This document shows, one piece after another, positions 10,738 through 21,719 of a stretch of 64,000 nt of DNA. Within the stretch, counting starts at the first letter, position 1, and each line of letters opens with the position of its first letter. The notes beneath the pieces were generated by a model. The model was not told where the DNA came from. It saw only the letters and a program-made list of their open reading frames with translations, and made no database searches. Source of the DNA: Prorocentrum cordatum (Eukaryota > Sar > Dinophyceae > Prorocentrales > Prorocentraceae); the NCBI GenBank assembly GCA_963575745.1, contig CAUYUJ010011148.1, positions 61,952-125,951 of the forward strand, given 5' to 3'. Position numbers and translations under genes: made by a program.

Positions 10738-11218
10738 TGGGAGAAGGTAGAGAGAAGGAGAACGAGGAGCTGGGAGGGACAGGAATGCTGCAGGAAACTC
10801 TTTCCTCCTCTCTTTCTCACGGGGGGAAGAGCAGGGCGTTCCGTGGCAGCGTGCGTGCAGTCGCTGGCAATGCGTCAGCATGTGTGGCGGAGGGGGGGAT
10901 GGATCGGAAGCCTTCGCCTGGCTTCTGAATGGAAGATGTAGGCGGGTTCGAGCGAGGGCAGGGGTGGGCGGGACGAGAACGTGAGTGAGACAGGAGCGCT
11001 CTGTGGAGGAACGACGGAGGGAGGAGAAAGGGGCGGTGCAAAGCTAGGTGCCCTTGCGCCAGATCTGACGTCCTACCCCCCCTCCCACCCGGCCCTTCCG
11101 ATTGGGCTGAATAATTGTTACTGCGCGTACTGGAATGTCCTGGGGGACCTTGGTCCGTCAACTGGCCCGGTAGTGTGATGTGCATTAAGAGGGGGGGGCG
11201 TTGTCCAGTGGAGGGAGC

Positions 11219-11219
11219 G

Positions 11220-11310
<91 letters not shown>

Positions 11311-11541
11311 CATGATTATGATCATGATGATGATGGTGGTGATGATGATGAACATGATGATGCTGTTGATGTTGATGATGATGCTGATGCTAATGCAGAT
11401 GCTGATGCTGATGCTGATGCTGATGATTGTGATGGTGATGGTGATGGTGATGGTGATAATGATGGTGATGATGCTGATGCTGATGATGCTGATGATGCTG
11501 ATTGACGATGATGGCGATGATGATGATGATGATGCTGATGT

Positions 11542-11608
<67 letters not shown>

Positions 11609-11765
11609 ACTGATGATGATACTGATGATGTTAATGATTGTGATGGTGCTGATGCTGATGATGACGATGATGATGATAATGACGAGGAGGAGGAGGAGGA
11701 GAACGAGGAGGACGAAGAGGAGGAGGTTGAGGATGAGCAGGGTGATGATCAAGAGGAGGATAGAG
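11219..11765 (+). repeat. (GAT)n microsatellite, about 500 bp, ending in GGA
   Basis: A perfect GAT core (11221-11310) passes into a diverged middle with GCTGAT and GGTGAT sub-repeats (11360-11500), a second nearly perfect core (11530-11608), and a GAGGAG/GACGAG tail (11684-11765). The frame at 11201-11791 encodes poly-Met then poly-Asp and is a repeat artefact. Confidence 0.97.
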
Positions 11766-11769
11766 GTGG

Positions 11770-12580
11770 AGCAGCAGCATTCTCTGGTTGAGCAACAGGT
11801 CCGAGAGGAGGCGGACAATTAATACGCAATGGGGGACGGCAACGACTACGAAGGAATCACATCTAGCAATGTGGCCCGATCTGGGGTGGGAGCGCCGTCC
11901 CGAACGACGTGGGCACAGCGCCGATCCTGAAACATGGCCAGCGCTGCAGCGGGAACACATGCTTGACAGACCGATCACCGACCCATTGTAAAGACCCAGG
12001 AGATAGAACTTACTGCAATCATGTGCGGAAAAAGCAATGTGCTTTGGACGCGGGTGCACCGCTGCACATTGCACATGGTCAGGGGGGAGATGGAGAGTAG
12101 ACATGTCTGATGATTAGGTTCCTGTTGAGAGGGAGGAGGGGGAGAGAGCGAGATACTGGAGAGGGAGAAGGACACTCCCTCCCGCTAGGCTCTGGAGATC
12201 TTCTGGGAACACACGGGAACATAGACGGTTTCCGAGCAACACGTGCAACCACATTCAGCACTTTTCCGCCCCCTACGTTTTTAATAGTAACGGATGGGAC
12301 CTTCGCGGCCCTCCGGGTTGAGAGTGCATTAGCGTGCGTTCTCGTTTGGTCGTTGATGACAAAGCGTCCAACTAGCGTCGATGTGCCGATGCAGCGTCGA
12401 CGCAGCGTCGGCCAGCGTCGTTTCGAGAGAGCCAGCAAGATGGCATGGGGGAAGCTATCATGAGTTGTCACCGAACCTCGTCCTCCAGGATTTCGAGGCG
12501 GATCCAGCCATGGCGGCAAGGGCCTCCTCGGAGACCGCGCACAAAACGGACCAGATAGCGCAAGACCTTTCCTCTCTCTC
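11770..12580. other. Intergenic DNA, nothing recognised
   Basis: Contains one more CCAGCGCTGCAGCGGGAACA block (near 11939), also seen in the 8-9.7 kb duplication, and a GCGTCGA/GCGTCGG short repeat near 12377-12420. No gene is supported. Confidence 0.5.
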
Positions 12581-12586
12581 TCTCTC

Positions 12587-13255
12587 TCCTCCTCCTCCTC
12601 CTCCTCCTCCTCCTCCTCCTCCTCCTCCTCTTCCTCCTCTTCCTCCTCTTCCTCCACTTCCTCCTCCTACCCCTCCTACCCCTGTTACCCCTCCTACATA
12701 CCCCTGCTACCCCTCCTACCCCTGCTACCCCTGCTACCCCTTCCCCTTCTTCTCCTTCTCCTCCTCCTCCTCCTCCTTATCCTCCTCCTCCCACCCCTCC
12801 TACCCCTCCTACCCCTCCTACCCCTGCTACCCCTCCTGCCCCTTCCCCTTCGTCTCCTTCTCCTCCTCCACCTCCTCCTCATCCTCCTCCGCCCGTGCCC
12901 CACGGCGGTCGTCGCGCTAACTTCCCCCCCCCCCTCCTCTTCTGCGGGCGCTCCTCATCCTTCTGCCCCTGCTCCTCCTCCTCCTCCTCATCTTCCTCCT
13001 CCTCCTCCCTCCTCCTCGTCCTCCTCCGCCTCGTCCTCCTCCGCCTTCTCCTCGCCCTCCCCCTTTTACTCCTCCTCCTTCTCCTCCTCCTACTCCTCTC
13101 CCTCCTTCTGCGCCTCCTCCTCTTCCTCCTTCTTCTCCTTCTCCTCCTTCTACCCCTCCTACCCCTCCTACCCCTTGCCCTCCTCCTCCTCTTCCTCCTC
13201 CTCCGCCTCCGCCTCCTCCTCCTCCTCCGCCTCCGCCTCCTCCTCCTTCCCCCAC
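12587..13255 (+). repeat. Long imperfect TCC-rich polypyrimidine tract
   Basis: TCC triplets with interspersed CCCTCCTA and CCCTGCTA pentamer-like variants (12665-12850), a less repetitive gap near 12890-12965, then a second TCC tract to 13255. The purine strand gives long R/G/E frames, which are artefacts. 13260-13590 has no recognised feature. Confidence 0.9.
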
Positions 13256-13589
13256 CGCTACCCGCGCTCGCGGTCCCCCGTTTACGAGGGGAGGGGCGAA
13301 GCATGGGAGGACGATAAAGAGATGGACGGACGGAGGAGCAGATGGAAGAGGGAGGGGGAGTATGACCTTCGTCCTTCTGCACTTCTTGCTAAGCCGAGTT
13401 GCAGGGAAAAGGGGGGGAGAAGGAGGAGGCGTTGGGACGAAGAGCAGAGGCATGAAGGACGGAGGGAGGAGGAGGCGGACCTGAGGAGCCTCTTCCGCCT
13501 CCTCCTCCAACCCTCCCTCCCTCGCTCCCTCCTTCCCCCTCCTCGCCAGGCGGAAACCCCCAAAAAGTCCCCGACAACCTCCCAGAACC

Positions 13590-13834
13590 CTCGGCGCCGT
13601 CGTCAAGGTCAGCAACGTCCGCGTTGCCTGCATCGGCGTCGGCTTCGTCATGGTCTCCGTCATCGTTGTTGCCGACATGGTCGTCGTCGTCTTCGTCGTC
13701 GTCTTCGCCGTCGTCGTCGGCGCCGGCGACGTCGTCAACGCCATCGTCGTCTTCGCCATCGTCGTCTTCGCCATCGTCGCTGGCGCCGGCGTCGAGGGCT
13801 TCGGCGTCGTCGTTGTCGCTGCCCTTCTCGTCGC

Positions 13835-13868
<34 letters not shown>

Positions 13869-14000
13869 GTCGGCGTCGGCGTCGTCGTTGACGTCGTCTC
13901 CTCCTCAAGACTCGGCTGTTCCTCCTCCTCCTCCTGCCCCTCCTGCTGCTCCTCCTCCTCCTCCTCCTCATTCTCCTTCTCCTCTTCCTCCTCTTCCTCC
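13590..14000 (+). repeat. TCG-rich then TCC-rich microsatellite next to an SL relic
   Basis: An imperfect (TCG)n stretch with GCC and GGC interruptions (13660-13905) is followed by a TCC tract (13918-14000). The tract ends exactly where the SL-like sequence begins. Confidence 0.9.
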
Positions 14001-14022
14001 TCTGTAGCCATGTTGGCTCAAG
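14001..14022 (+). other. Diverged dinoflagellate spliced-leader relic
   Basis: The 22 bases TCTGTAGCCATG followed by TTGGCTCAAG match the conserved dinoflagellate spliced leader except for two substitutions (C to T at position 3, T to G in the ATTTT block). The leader is normally added to mRNA by trans-splicing, so its presence in genomic DNA ahead of a retroelement ORF suggests a processed transcript was copied back. The following bases are GTGCGTGG and not GTA, so this is not obviously an SL RNA gene. Confidence 0.8.
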
Positions 14023-14142
14023 TGCGTGGCGGGAGGCTCAGCGACTTGAGGTGTGGCAAGGGGGAGGTGCGCCCCGTGATCCCTGAGCCGCGCCCAGGCT
14101 TTCACACGGAGCCAGTTCAGGGCTACTCCAGTACAGTACTTT

Positions 14143-14874
14143 GTGCCTCACGGGCACGGTTCGCGTTCTTGTGAGCTCCTGTCGGAGCCCATGGTGGTCA
14201 AGGATGCTACGGAGCAGTTCCTCTCGTGCACGAGTTGTCGCTACTGCTGGAACTGCAAATCGAGGTCTGAGTGTTTTTCGTGTGGCGCTGCCCTCGTCCC
14301 TGCAGTCCAACCACCGTGGCGGAAGGCGCAAGGAGCATGGTCGGAGCCAGGTGGCGAGGGCCAGTTGCGGCAGCCAGCCTAGCCGCCAGGGTCCTGGGCG
14401 CATTCCCGCATGCAGGCACCCAAGCAACCGACGCCGCCGCAGCGCGGAACGTGCACTGCCTCGGTGGCCGAGCTCTTGCAGCAGCTCCAGCAGCACGCCT
14501 GCAAGGATGCAGGGGCCCAGGAGCTCCAGGCCCTGGTGCAGCAAGCGGTGGCACCTGAGCCAGCTGCCGCGCCTCGGCAGCAGTTGCTGGAGGAGAGCAT
14601 CAGCGCGAGGGGGGTTGCGTGTCGCATGGCCGAGAAGGCGCTCGAGCAGGCGGTGCAGCAGGATGACGAGGCGCGGCGCTGGCTGGAGGATTTCAGCAAG
14701 AAGACGGCGGCGGCAGCTCATGCGGCGGTGCTGGCCAAGGCAGAGTGGCAGACTGAGCTCAAAGCGGAGCTCCAGCGTGTGGCGGCTGGCACAGCTGGGC
14801 CAGATGCGACGCAGATGCCAGCCTGTTCGCAACTCAACCTGTCGCCGTTGCTCGCTGATGGGAGCGGTTTGTAG
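14143..14874 (+). pseudogene. LINE-1 ORF1, N-terminal part: zinc finger and coiled coil
   Basis: One frame runs from about 14143 to the TAG at 14872-14874, broken by an in-frame TAG at 14380-14382. The first part has a cysteine cluster YCWNCKSRSECFSCG (C-x2-C-x5-C-x2-C), resembling the small zinc fingers near the start of dinoflagellate LINE ORF1 proteins. The second part (from 14410) is Ala/Gln/Glu-rich and predicted helical, for example VAELLQQLQQHACKD and MAEKALEQAVQQDDEARRWL, as expected of an ORF1 multimerisation coiled coil. It ends at a MITE insertion whose target site supplies the stop. Confidence 0.5.
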
Positions 14875-15047
14875 GGGGCCACATGCGAACCCTACCCCTG
14901 CCCCCCACGATTTCTGAGGGGAGGGTGGGGTTCACTTCGTTCGGGGGCCCCCGAGCGCAGTGAACCCCACCCGCTCCCGAGCGAAGTGAACCCCACCCTC
15001 CCACTCAGACATCGTGGGGGGTAGGGGTAGGGTTCGCATGTGGCCCC
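14875..15047. mobile_element. 173-bp palindromic MITE (family M3) inside LINE-1 ORF1
   Basis: The ends are inverted repeats of about 37 bp beginning GGGGCCACATGCGAACCCTA and differing by one substitution. Inner inverted arms (GGGTGGGGTTCACTTCG and its complement) extend the hairpin, and the flanks show a TAG duplication (14872-14874 and 15048-15050). The perfect symmetry and flanking duplication identify an insertion. A 2-bp TA duplication with one extra G cannot be excluded. The superfamily is not assigned. Confidence 0.85.
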
Positions 15048-15050
15048 TAG

Positions 15051-15525
15051 TTTAGACGCGGTCGAGATCGTCGACGGACAACTACTCGACCTCAGCGGCC
15101 TGGAGGTTGAGAAGGTCGAGAGGAGCACGTGGCTGGAGCTCAAGGGCAACATGGCCAAGGAGCTCCAGAAGATCATCGTGGCGGCTACTGGGCCGAGTGC
15201 GGAGAATATACAGAAGCTCCGTGCTGAGGCCAGGGCGATGCGCCAGCGCTTGGCTGCCATGTGGACCCGCAAAGATGACGTGTCGATCGTTTCCAGCAGG
15301 GGAGTGTCATCGACTCCTGGGGGTGCGTCTGCTCCTCCCCCTGCCGATGCGAGCGCTGGGGCTGGTGCCAGTGCAGGAGGGAGGCCATCAGGCTCAGCAT
15401 CTGCGGCCGCCCCAGGAGCACAGCAGCAGCAGTCAGTGGCAGCAGCGCCCGCCGCTGAGAAGTTGCAAGCAGCTGCCGCGGCAGCCAGAGCGAAGTTGGC
15501 TGGGGGCGCCCACGAGAGCCTTTAG
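15051..15525 (+). pseudogene. LINE-1 ORF1, C-terminal part
   Basis: An open frame resumes at the edge of the MITE with acidic, helical sequence (LDLSGLEVEKVERSTWLELK, NIQKLRAEARAMRQRLAAM), then an Ala/Gly/Ser/Gln-rich tail ending in a TAG at 15523-15525. Removing the MITE and one TAG copy would not put this frame in register with the upstream part, so an independent frameshift has occurred or the original ORF1 ended nearby. The helical content fits the upstream coiled-coil region. Confidence 0.4.
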
Positions 15526-15959
15526 TGCGGACCCGCCGTTGCAGCAACTAATGGGGAGGCCACCTGAGGGAGCAGTCCCGCGGGCAGACGCAAACAGGCG
15601 TGAGCTTGTCGAAGCGAGGATGAGCTGGGGCGCCAGAGGAATCTGGAACGTCAAAGGAGAGGGCCACGTGGACCAATGTTCCCCGCAGCACTGTTGCGTG
15701 GAGTAACACGTCAGTTTTTTGCGACATCCAGGCCATGCACAGCTCAGGCGGGACATGATCAGGGGGTGCAGTGGTCGCCCGAGGTGGGGCCGAGGGCGCG
15801 AGGGTCCTGGCGAGCTGGAGCAGGCGGCCATGGAATGGTGCATTGAAGCCTGGTTAAAGGGCATACGCAACATGCGAGCCGTTCGAGACATCATGAGATC
15901 CCTGACTGGTTCGTTGCAGTATGCCTTTGCTTACTATTGCTGGAGTGGCCTGGGAAGGC

Positions 15960-16360
15960 CGGCGGACCTTTTTTGTGAGCAGCCTGCAGGCAGGAAGCAG
16001 TGGCATTTTTCGGGGCCGACGGAGGTCCTTTGGAAGCCCAGCCGAGGGCAGACCCCTGAAGGAAGGCAGATGCCCTTGGATCGAGGCCGCAGAAATGCTG
16101 GTCGATGCCCTCGACCAGGTCCAGCCTCCTCTCTGGGCCACGGTTGTGTGGGTGGTCGGCGCCCCAGAGAGGAGCGGCTTCCCGTGCGCGCCGGGGCCTC
16201 CAGAGGCCCTGGGGCAGCCCGCCAGAGGGCAGACCCCGAAAGGGAGTGGCGGTCCGCTGAGCGAGGCCGCAGGCATGCGGGCGGTCGTTGCCCTCGCTCA
16301 GGGCCAGCCGCTTTCTTGGGCCGCAGATGCGCGGGTGGTCGACGCCCCAGGAAAATGCGA
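15960..16360 (+). repeat. Two tandem GC-rich units inside LINE-1 (third copy at 18190-18440)
   Basis: Two units of about 170-190 bp share GAGGGCAGACCCC, GAGGCCGCAG, a GTCG(A/T)TGCCCTCG block and GGTGGTCG(G/A)CGCCCCAG. A third diverged copy at 18190-18440 has GGCAGGGCAGACAT, GAAGCCGCAGGCGCGCAGG and GATGCCCTCGATCGAGCTCAGC. The copies bracket 16.4-18.2 kb, which separates ORF1 from the endonuclease remnant. Confidence 0.55.
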
Positions 16361-16379
16361 TGCTATAGGGGTGCGCCAC

Positions 16380-18185
16380 GTCCGCCGACCTCTCTATAAA
16401 CTACTGCGCCTCCAGCAATGCATTCCACGAGGCTTGTCTGAATCGCGACGCGGCGCTCGACGTCGTTCGCGTTGACATCGCGCGCGTGCGCAGACGAGAG
16501 AATACGTTGATTCCCCGGCTTTTTGATAGGCGACCCCACAACGAGGGTGAGATGGCAGCCGCGAAAAGGCTGTTGCAGGCGCTCCGAGGGGAGGGCGTGG
16601 ATTGGACGCAGCGGGGGCGGAACGTGCCGCGACGCCAGCGGTGCAGAAGAAGCGCCGCGCAGCTGGGGCGCAGCTCTGTCGAAGATGCGCGGAAGAACGC
16701 GCGAGAGCCGCGCGCGAGTCAAACAATCGCAAGCGGAAGTCCGAGGCAGAAGCGAAACCGTGGGTCTGCTGCGCGACAGAGCGCGGGGAGGCGTTCTGGG
16801 ACGCGACTCATTCGAAGCCCGAGCAGGCGGAGGAACGCCGAAGAAACAGCAGCACAAGAGTGGTCTGTAGAGAATGTGACAAGCGGGCCGTCACCACGAC
16901 GGGGGCGGCCGATGCTGCGAAGCGGTTGAAGCGACTGCTGACGCGCGCAGCGCGCGAGAAGGAGTTCGCTCGGCAGGAGCGCATGTGCGACGAATAAGAG
17001 AGCATACACTTCGCGAGGCAAACTAACATTTCACGCGCGGGTTGCATTGCCAACGGGTTCACGGCGCGCAGTTGGCAAGCGTTCCAACGCTTCGGCGCCT
17101 GCCAACGAAAGCTCCGGAAGTCGGAGTTCACGCGTGGGTCGCATTTCGCGCGCGCCATCGAAAGACGCGCGTTGAAGTGCAGGGCGCGCGCGTGGGGCCC
17201 GTGGAAGCGCTCGGGGCAGCGCGCGAATGCTCGGGGCCGCGGAGGTCGAAAATCCAATGCGGTCGGGCTCCAAGGGGGGCCCAGGGTCCGTCGTCTGCCA
17301 CCTCTCGGGCAGAATTCCGAAGCCGGGGCGAGGACAAATAGCAGGAATGCGTCAAGTTCATGGCAGTTTGTGGCACGCTCTGGGATGTCAGCTGGGATCT
17401 CGTGGCGAGGATTCTCGCGGGCTTCTTCGGGGCGGCTTCGAAGGGTCTTGGGGGCCGTTTTGGGGCTTCCTGTGGGCTGATTGGGGGCTCCTCGGGGCCT
17501 CTCGGGTGCTTCGCGGGGGCCTCATGGGGCCGCTTGGGGGCCTCTTGGGTCTTCCGGGGAGCTTCGTCGGGCAGTGCGCTGGAATTCGCGGTTCGTGGTC
17601 CCTCTCTCGGGCCTTTTTGGGGGCCGTCTTGGGTTTTTTTGGTGCCGTCTAGGGCGCCTCTTGGGCCGCGTTGGAGTTTTGGTGGGTTGTCTTTGGGGCC
17701 TCCTGGGGGCCGCGTGGGCCGTCCTGGGGTGGCCCTGGGGGCTTCGCGGGGGCCTCGTGGGCGGTTTTCAACGCAGTGAAGGCTACAGAGTTGAAAAAGC
17801 TGAACATGCGCGTTCCCCCTGGGGAATTTCAATATTTTGTTTTTGGGGGGGGCTTCTTGGGGGGCCTCTGGGGCGCCTCGTGGGGTGTCGTGTCGGCCCC
17901 TAGGACCGTTTTGAGCTCTTGGGCAATTTGGGGCGATCTTGCGGCGACTAGGGGTTCTCGTGGATCGTCTTGGCGGCTTCTTGGGAGGCGTCGAGTGCCG
18001 TCGTGCAGTTCAAGAGCGAGCCCAGGCAGCCCAGACCGCCATGGGTGACTTCGGCCCAGGGCCACCCGGGGCCGGGGGGGGGGTCAAAATCCAAGTTTGG
18101 GGTCCCTGTGCGATTATGGGAAGGCAATCTCACGCGCCTGCAGACCCACAAGGGGTCGGCGGACTCCCGTGGCGCATCGGGGCGC
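16380..18185. other. Unassigned segment between LINE-1 ORF1 and endonuclease
   Basis: No domain is recognised. From about 17240 to 17960 the strand is rich in GGGGGCC, CTTGGGG and CTCGGGG words, giving Pro/Arg-rich minus-strand and Gly/Trp-rich plus-strand shadow frames (for example 17128-17832 minus). This may be inserted DNA or a degenerate GC-rich satellite. Confidence 0.45.
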
Positions 18186-18449
18186 GGAGACGTTCTTGGG
18201 GGGCCCGCGGCAGGGCAGACATTATGAAAGGAGGGGAAGCGAGCTCTGGGGCGAAGCCGCAGGCGCGCAGGTGTGCGATGCCCTCGATCGAGCTCAGCCT
18301 CGCCATAGTCCCGCGGACGCGCGGGCGGCCGAAGCCACTGCGGTGAGCGCCCCCTCCCAGGCTGCGGGACGAAATGGCGCCCTGGGGTGCCCGCGGCAGG
18401 GCAGTCCCGGAAGCTGGGGGCGTAGACGAGCGCTGTCTGCGGCGGGCCA

Positions 18450-19060
18450 GTGGCAGGTCTGACTCAGGCGTCGGAGGGCTACAAACATGATTACGGCACC
18501 ACGGTGGTCAGCTACAATGCGAATGCTTGGAAGGAGGCCAAGAAGCATCCAGATTTGGCCCGTGGGGTCAAGGGGCGCAGTTGGATGCTTGCCTCAAACG
18601 TGAACGCAGGCCGGTGGAGGCCCAGATCAAAGCGGCGAGAACTTGGGCACATCCGCGAGGATATATGTTAGAATGGGTTGCGGCTGTCGAGGCCAGGGCC
18701 CGTCGCGAGTTGCCGTTTCTTGTTGTCTCGGATGGTGGCCGCGCCGCCCGGGCGAGGCCCGGGGCCGACTTTTCCTTGCTCGAGCGCATCAGTGAACTGA
18801 CGGCCTCAGCAGGGTGCCGCGATTTATTCGGAGGCGGCTGGAACTTCGGCGAGGAAGATCTCGGAGCGCCCCAGTGGGCAGAGCACGCGGAGGCATCATT
18901 GTTGCGGCCGCAGGAAGCCAGGTGCAATCCAACCAACTCTGCCATGATCTGTCTGTGGCCAGCTGGTGTTTCGACCACCCTGTCTCGGACCGTCGGGCTC
19001 AGCTGGGCGCGCCTGCGGGCCCGCGCGCTGCGAGGGTGCTCGAGCTCAAGCAGGGGGCGG
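18450..19060 (+). pseudogene. LINE-1 endonuclease (EEP-type) remnant
   Basis: Two frames together resemble the apurinic-type endonuclease of non-LTR elements, which nicks the insertion target. The first (18450-18671) has TTVVSYNANAWKEAKK, like the opening strand of the fold. The second (18527-19228) has LERISELTAS, then GGGWNFGEEDL and CNPTNSA. In family members the motif reads GGDWN, where the Asp is catalytic; here it is Gly. The shift between frames and the lost Asp indicate an inactive remnant. Confidence 0.5.
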
Positions 19061-19549
19061 GACACGCCAATATTTGGCAGGGACCTCTACCGGCCGCCAA
19101 TCCCCCCCTGCGCCACGACGAGCGGGGCAGCGTGCGTCGGGCAAAACAATGGTCAGGCCCGTCTTTGGACGGCCTTCAGCCCCACGCCGCGATGGCATCT
19201 TGTTTTCAGGCAGCGGAAGCTGCGCTAGGTAAAGTTCACATCATCACTTCTCCGAAGCACCTTGGCCGAATCAAGGACTGCCGAGTGCAACTTATCAGTT
19301 TTTTGTTGGCCAGTGTGCGTTGTTGGAACCGACCGGAGAGCAACTGGACCGTCGTTCGATATCGCTTTCTTTCGCAGCCCGCATGGCCACCTCCGCAGCC
19401 AGCAGCGTCGCGGACAGGCCTGGCCTGGCAAAAATTGGGCAAGGTCGCGGCCTGGCGAGGGAGAACCAGTTGGAGGCCGCTCGAGGAGCTGCTACTTGCT
19501 AGGCATGACCCGCAGGCAGAGGGGGCGGTGACTGTCGGGGCGTGAAGGG

Positions 19550-19975
19550 GGGGGGAGGGAGCAACGTGTTTGGCGCGGCCTGGCCATAGACGCGCTCTGG
19601 GCCCAGTTCCGCCTGCGCGGGCAGGATTCAAAGCTGCCGAGTCGCTGTCTCGTCTGCGGGGATGTGCCAGGGGCCCTCGCCCACCGTCTTTTGCAATGCC
19701 CAACGTGCCAGGGTTGGAGGCGAGACGCCCTGCCCGCGGCGTTGATCGACCCTGCGTGGGGGCTCGCCGCGTGCACAATTGAGCTGGCACGGGGTGGCGA
19801 AGATTTCGCGTTCCCGGTGGCTTTGAGTCACCTGGCGTTCACTTATTCGCTCTACTCTCGCTGCAAAGTCTCGCGGCAGTTTGTCCGGAGCCCGAATGTT
19901 GCCAAGGGGCCACCTAACATTCGCAGGGGGAGGACCGCCTGGCATTGTCTTCAAGAAGGTTGGGCCACGCACTAG
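19550..19975 (+). pseudogene. LINE-1 C-terminal Cys/His-knuckle region
   Basis: An open frame to the stop at 19973-19975 contains CLVCGDVPGALAHRLLQCP: a C-x2-C pair followed by H and C, the layout of the C-terminal zinc knuckle of many LINE polyproteins. The rest (WGLAACTIELARGG, VALSHLAFTYSLYSRC) is unassigned. No reverse transcriptase lies directly upstream; the frame at 18814-19545 has no RT motif. A run of 10 T shortly after the stop (20009-20018) is noted but not interpreted. Confidence 0.45.
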
Positions 19976-20019
19976 CATGGAAGATGTGCGCGAAAGACGC
20001 ATCACGTTTTTTTTTTTGC

Positions 20020-20990
20020 GCATGGAGGTAACAATGTTGCCAATCGGGTGACGAAACAAGAAGCGACGCTGGCGAGGAGAGCCCCGTCGGCCGCTCTGAT
20101 GTCCATGCGCGCTTTCCTCGGCAGGGGCCCTGTTCCGATTCAGCGGCAGGGCCGAATCCCATCGCGAAGATTTACAAGTTTTGTTTATCCTGGGAGCCCA
20201 GGGTCTCGCCATGATCTCGTCAGAGGGCGGCGCCGCGAAGAAGGAGGCTCTGGTGGAGCTGTTGGGGGGTGTGCAGGCTGCGGCTGCTACTGTTTCCCCT
20301 TCCACCGGACTCCTCCCCATCGGCTGGCAGCCCGAGCGAGCAGCGGGGTCCAGAGCAGGTCTCGATGGCCATAGACTCTGACTAAACACCCGGGGCTTCC
20401 AGGGGGCATCGTCTGCTGGAGTTCGATGCGGTGGCCGAAGGCCAACCACCGATTTTGGTTTGTTCCGTTTGCGGAGGCTATGCTGCAAGTTCGCAAGGCT
20501 CAATCGGGCTCCGAGTTGCCTGCGGCGGCTCCCAGCGGGCTTTGGTGAACCTTGGCATGAAGAGTACGAAGGCTGTTTTTGTGGGCAAGCGCAATAACGG
20601 ACCTGTCAAACTGGGTCCACGGAGGACTCCCAGGGTGGCGGCTCGGGAGTTGGTGGGTGGCTTGGGAAGGGTCCCAGGGGCCCAGAAGCGAGAGGCCAGA
20701 CACGGGCCAGATAGGGGCCTGGTTGTTTTTGGTTGCCTTGCTGACGTTCTCCAAGCTTTCGGACTAAGCGAGCTCGAAACGCGAGCGCCATTGGAGGATG
20801 GATCAAGCGCTCCGAAGACCAGGGCCTAGGTAATTACTGACTAAGACGGCTGATGGATCCTCCAGAGGGGGCCCTGTCGCGGGCAATGGGCAGGTTTTTG
20901 GCCGTCCTGCCTGTGGTCGACAAGGGTCCACTTGGATGGGCCCCCCTGGGAGGAAGAGTGGTAGGACTGTAGGACTTCTCTCTTCCCCCC
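20020..20990. other. Intergenic DNA, nothing recognised
   Basis: Frames at 20048-20374, 20431-20829 and 19628-20503 (minus) have ordinary composition but no family resemblance, and they conflict on opposite strands. It may be the 3' part of LINE-1 or unrelated DNA. Confidence 0.4.
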
Positions 20991-21013
20991 CGTTTCCCTT
21001 CAGTGGGGTGCGA

Positions 21014-21135
21014 TCCTTCCCCTCCTCCTCCTCCTCCTCCTCCGCCTCCTCCTCCTCCTCCTCCTCCTGTCCCCTTCTCCTCCTCCTCCTCCTCCTCCTC
21101 CTCCTCCTCCTCCTCCTCCTCCTCCTCCTCCTCCT
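21014..21135 (+). repeat. (TCC)n microsatellite
   Basis: Nearly continuous TCC triplets with a short break near 21068-21078. Confidence 0.95.
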
Positions 21136-21263
21136 CTCGCGGCCTCGCCGAGGCCGAGGTACCGGGACGACTTCCGACACGGGGGCCGGGAGGTCCGGGC
21201 CCCCGGCCCCGCCTCGGGGGGCTGGGAGTCGAGGGCGCCGCGCCTGGAACAGGACGGCCGCCC

Positions 21264-21715
<452 letters not shown>

Positions 21716-21719
21716 AAGT

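Larger units (their letters stand above)
14001..19975 (+). mobile_element. LINE-1: decayed SL-headed non-LTR retrotransposon
   Basis: In order: SL relic (14001), cysteine zinc finger (14245-14286), coiled-coil ORF1 (14410-15525, split by a MITE), a repeat-filled segment (15960-18440), an endonuclease remnant (18450-19060) and a C-terminal Cys/His knuckle (19646-19690). The order is that of non-LTR elements with an EEP endonuclease. No reverse transcriptase motif was found between endonuclease and knuckle, so a deletion there is inferred near 19.2-19.5 kb. That all parts belong to one insertion is inference, and the right boundary is not defined. Confidence 0.55.

Noticed and set aside
11201-11791. 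A 196-codon frame encoding Met-rich then Asp-rich protein
   Set aside because: It is the translation of a GAT microsatellite; the other frames and strand are equally open.
12917-14011. A 364-codon minus-strand frame with Glu-, Thr- and Gly-rich parts
   Set aside because: Covers two microsatellite tracts and a GC-rich gap; no non-repetitive domain.
17128-17832. A 234-codon Pro/Arg-rich minus-strand frame
   Set aside because: Arises from reiterated GGGGGCC and CTTGGGG words; the plus strand is equally open.
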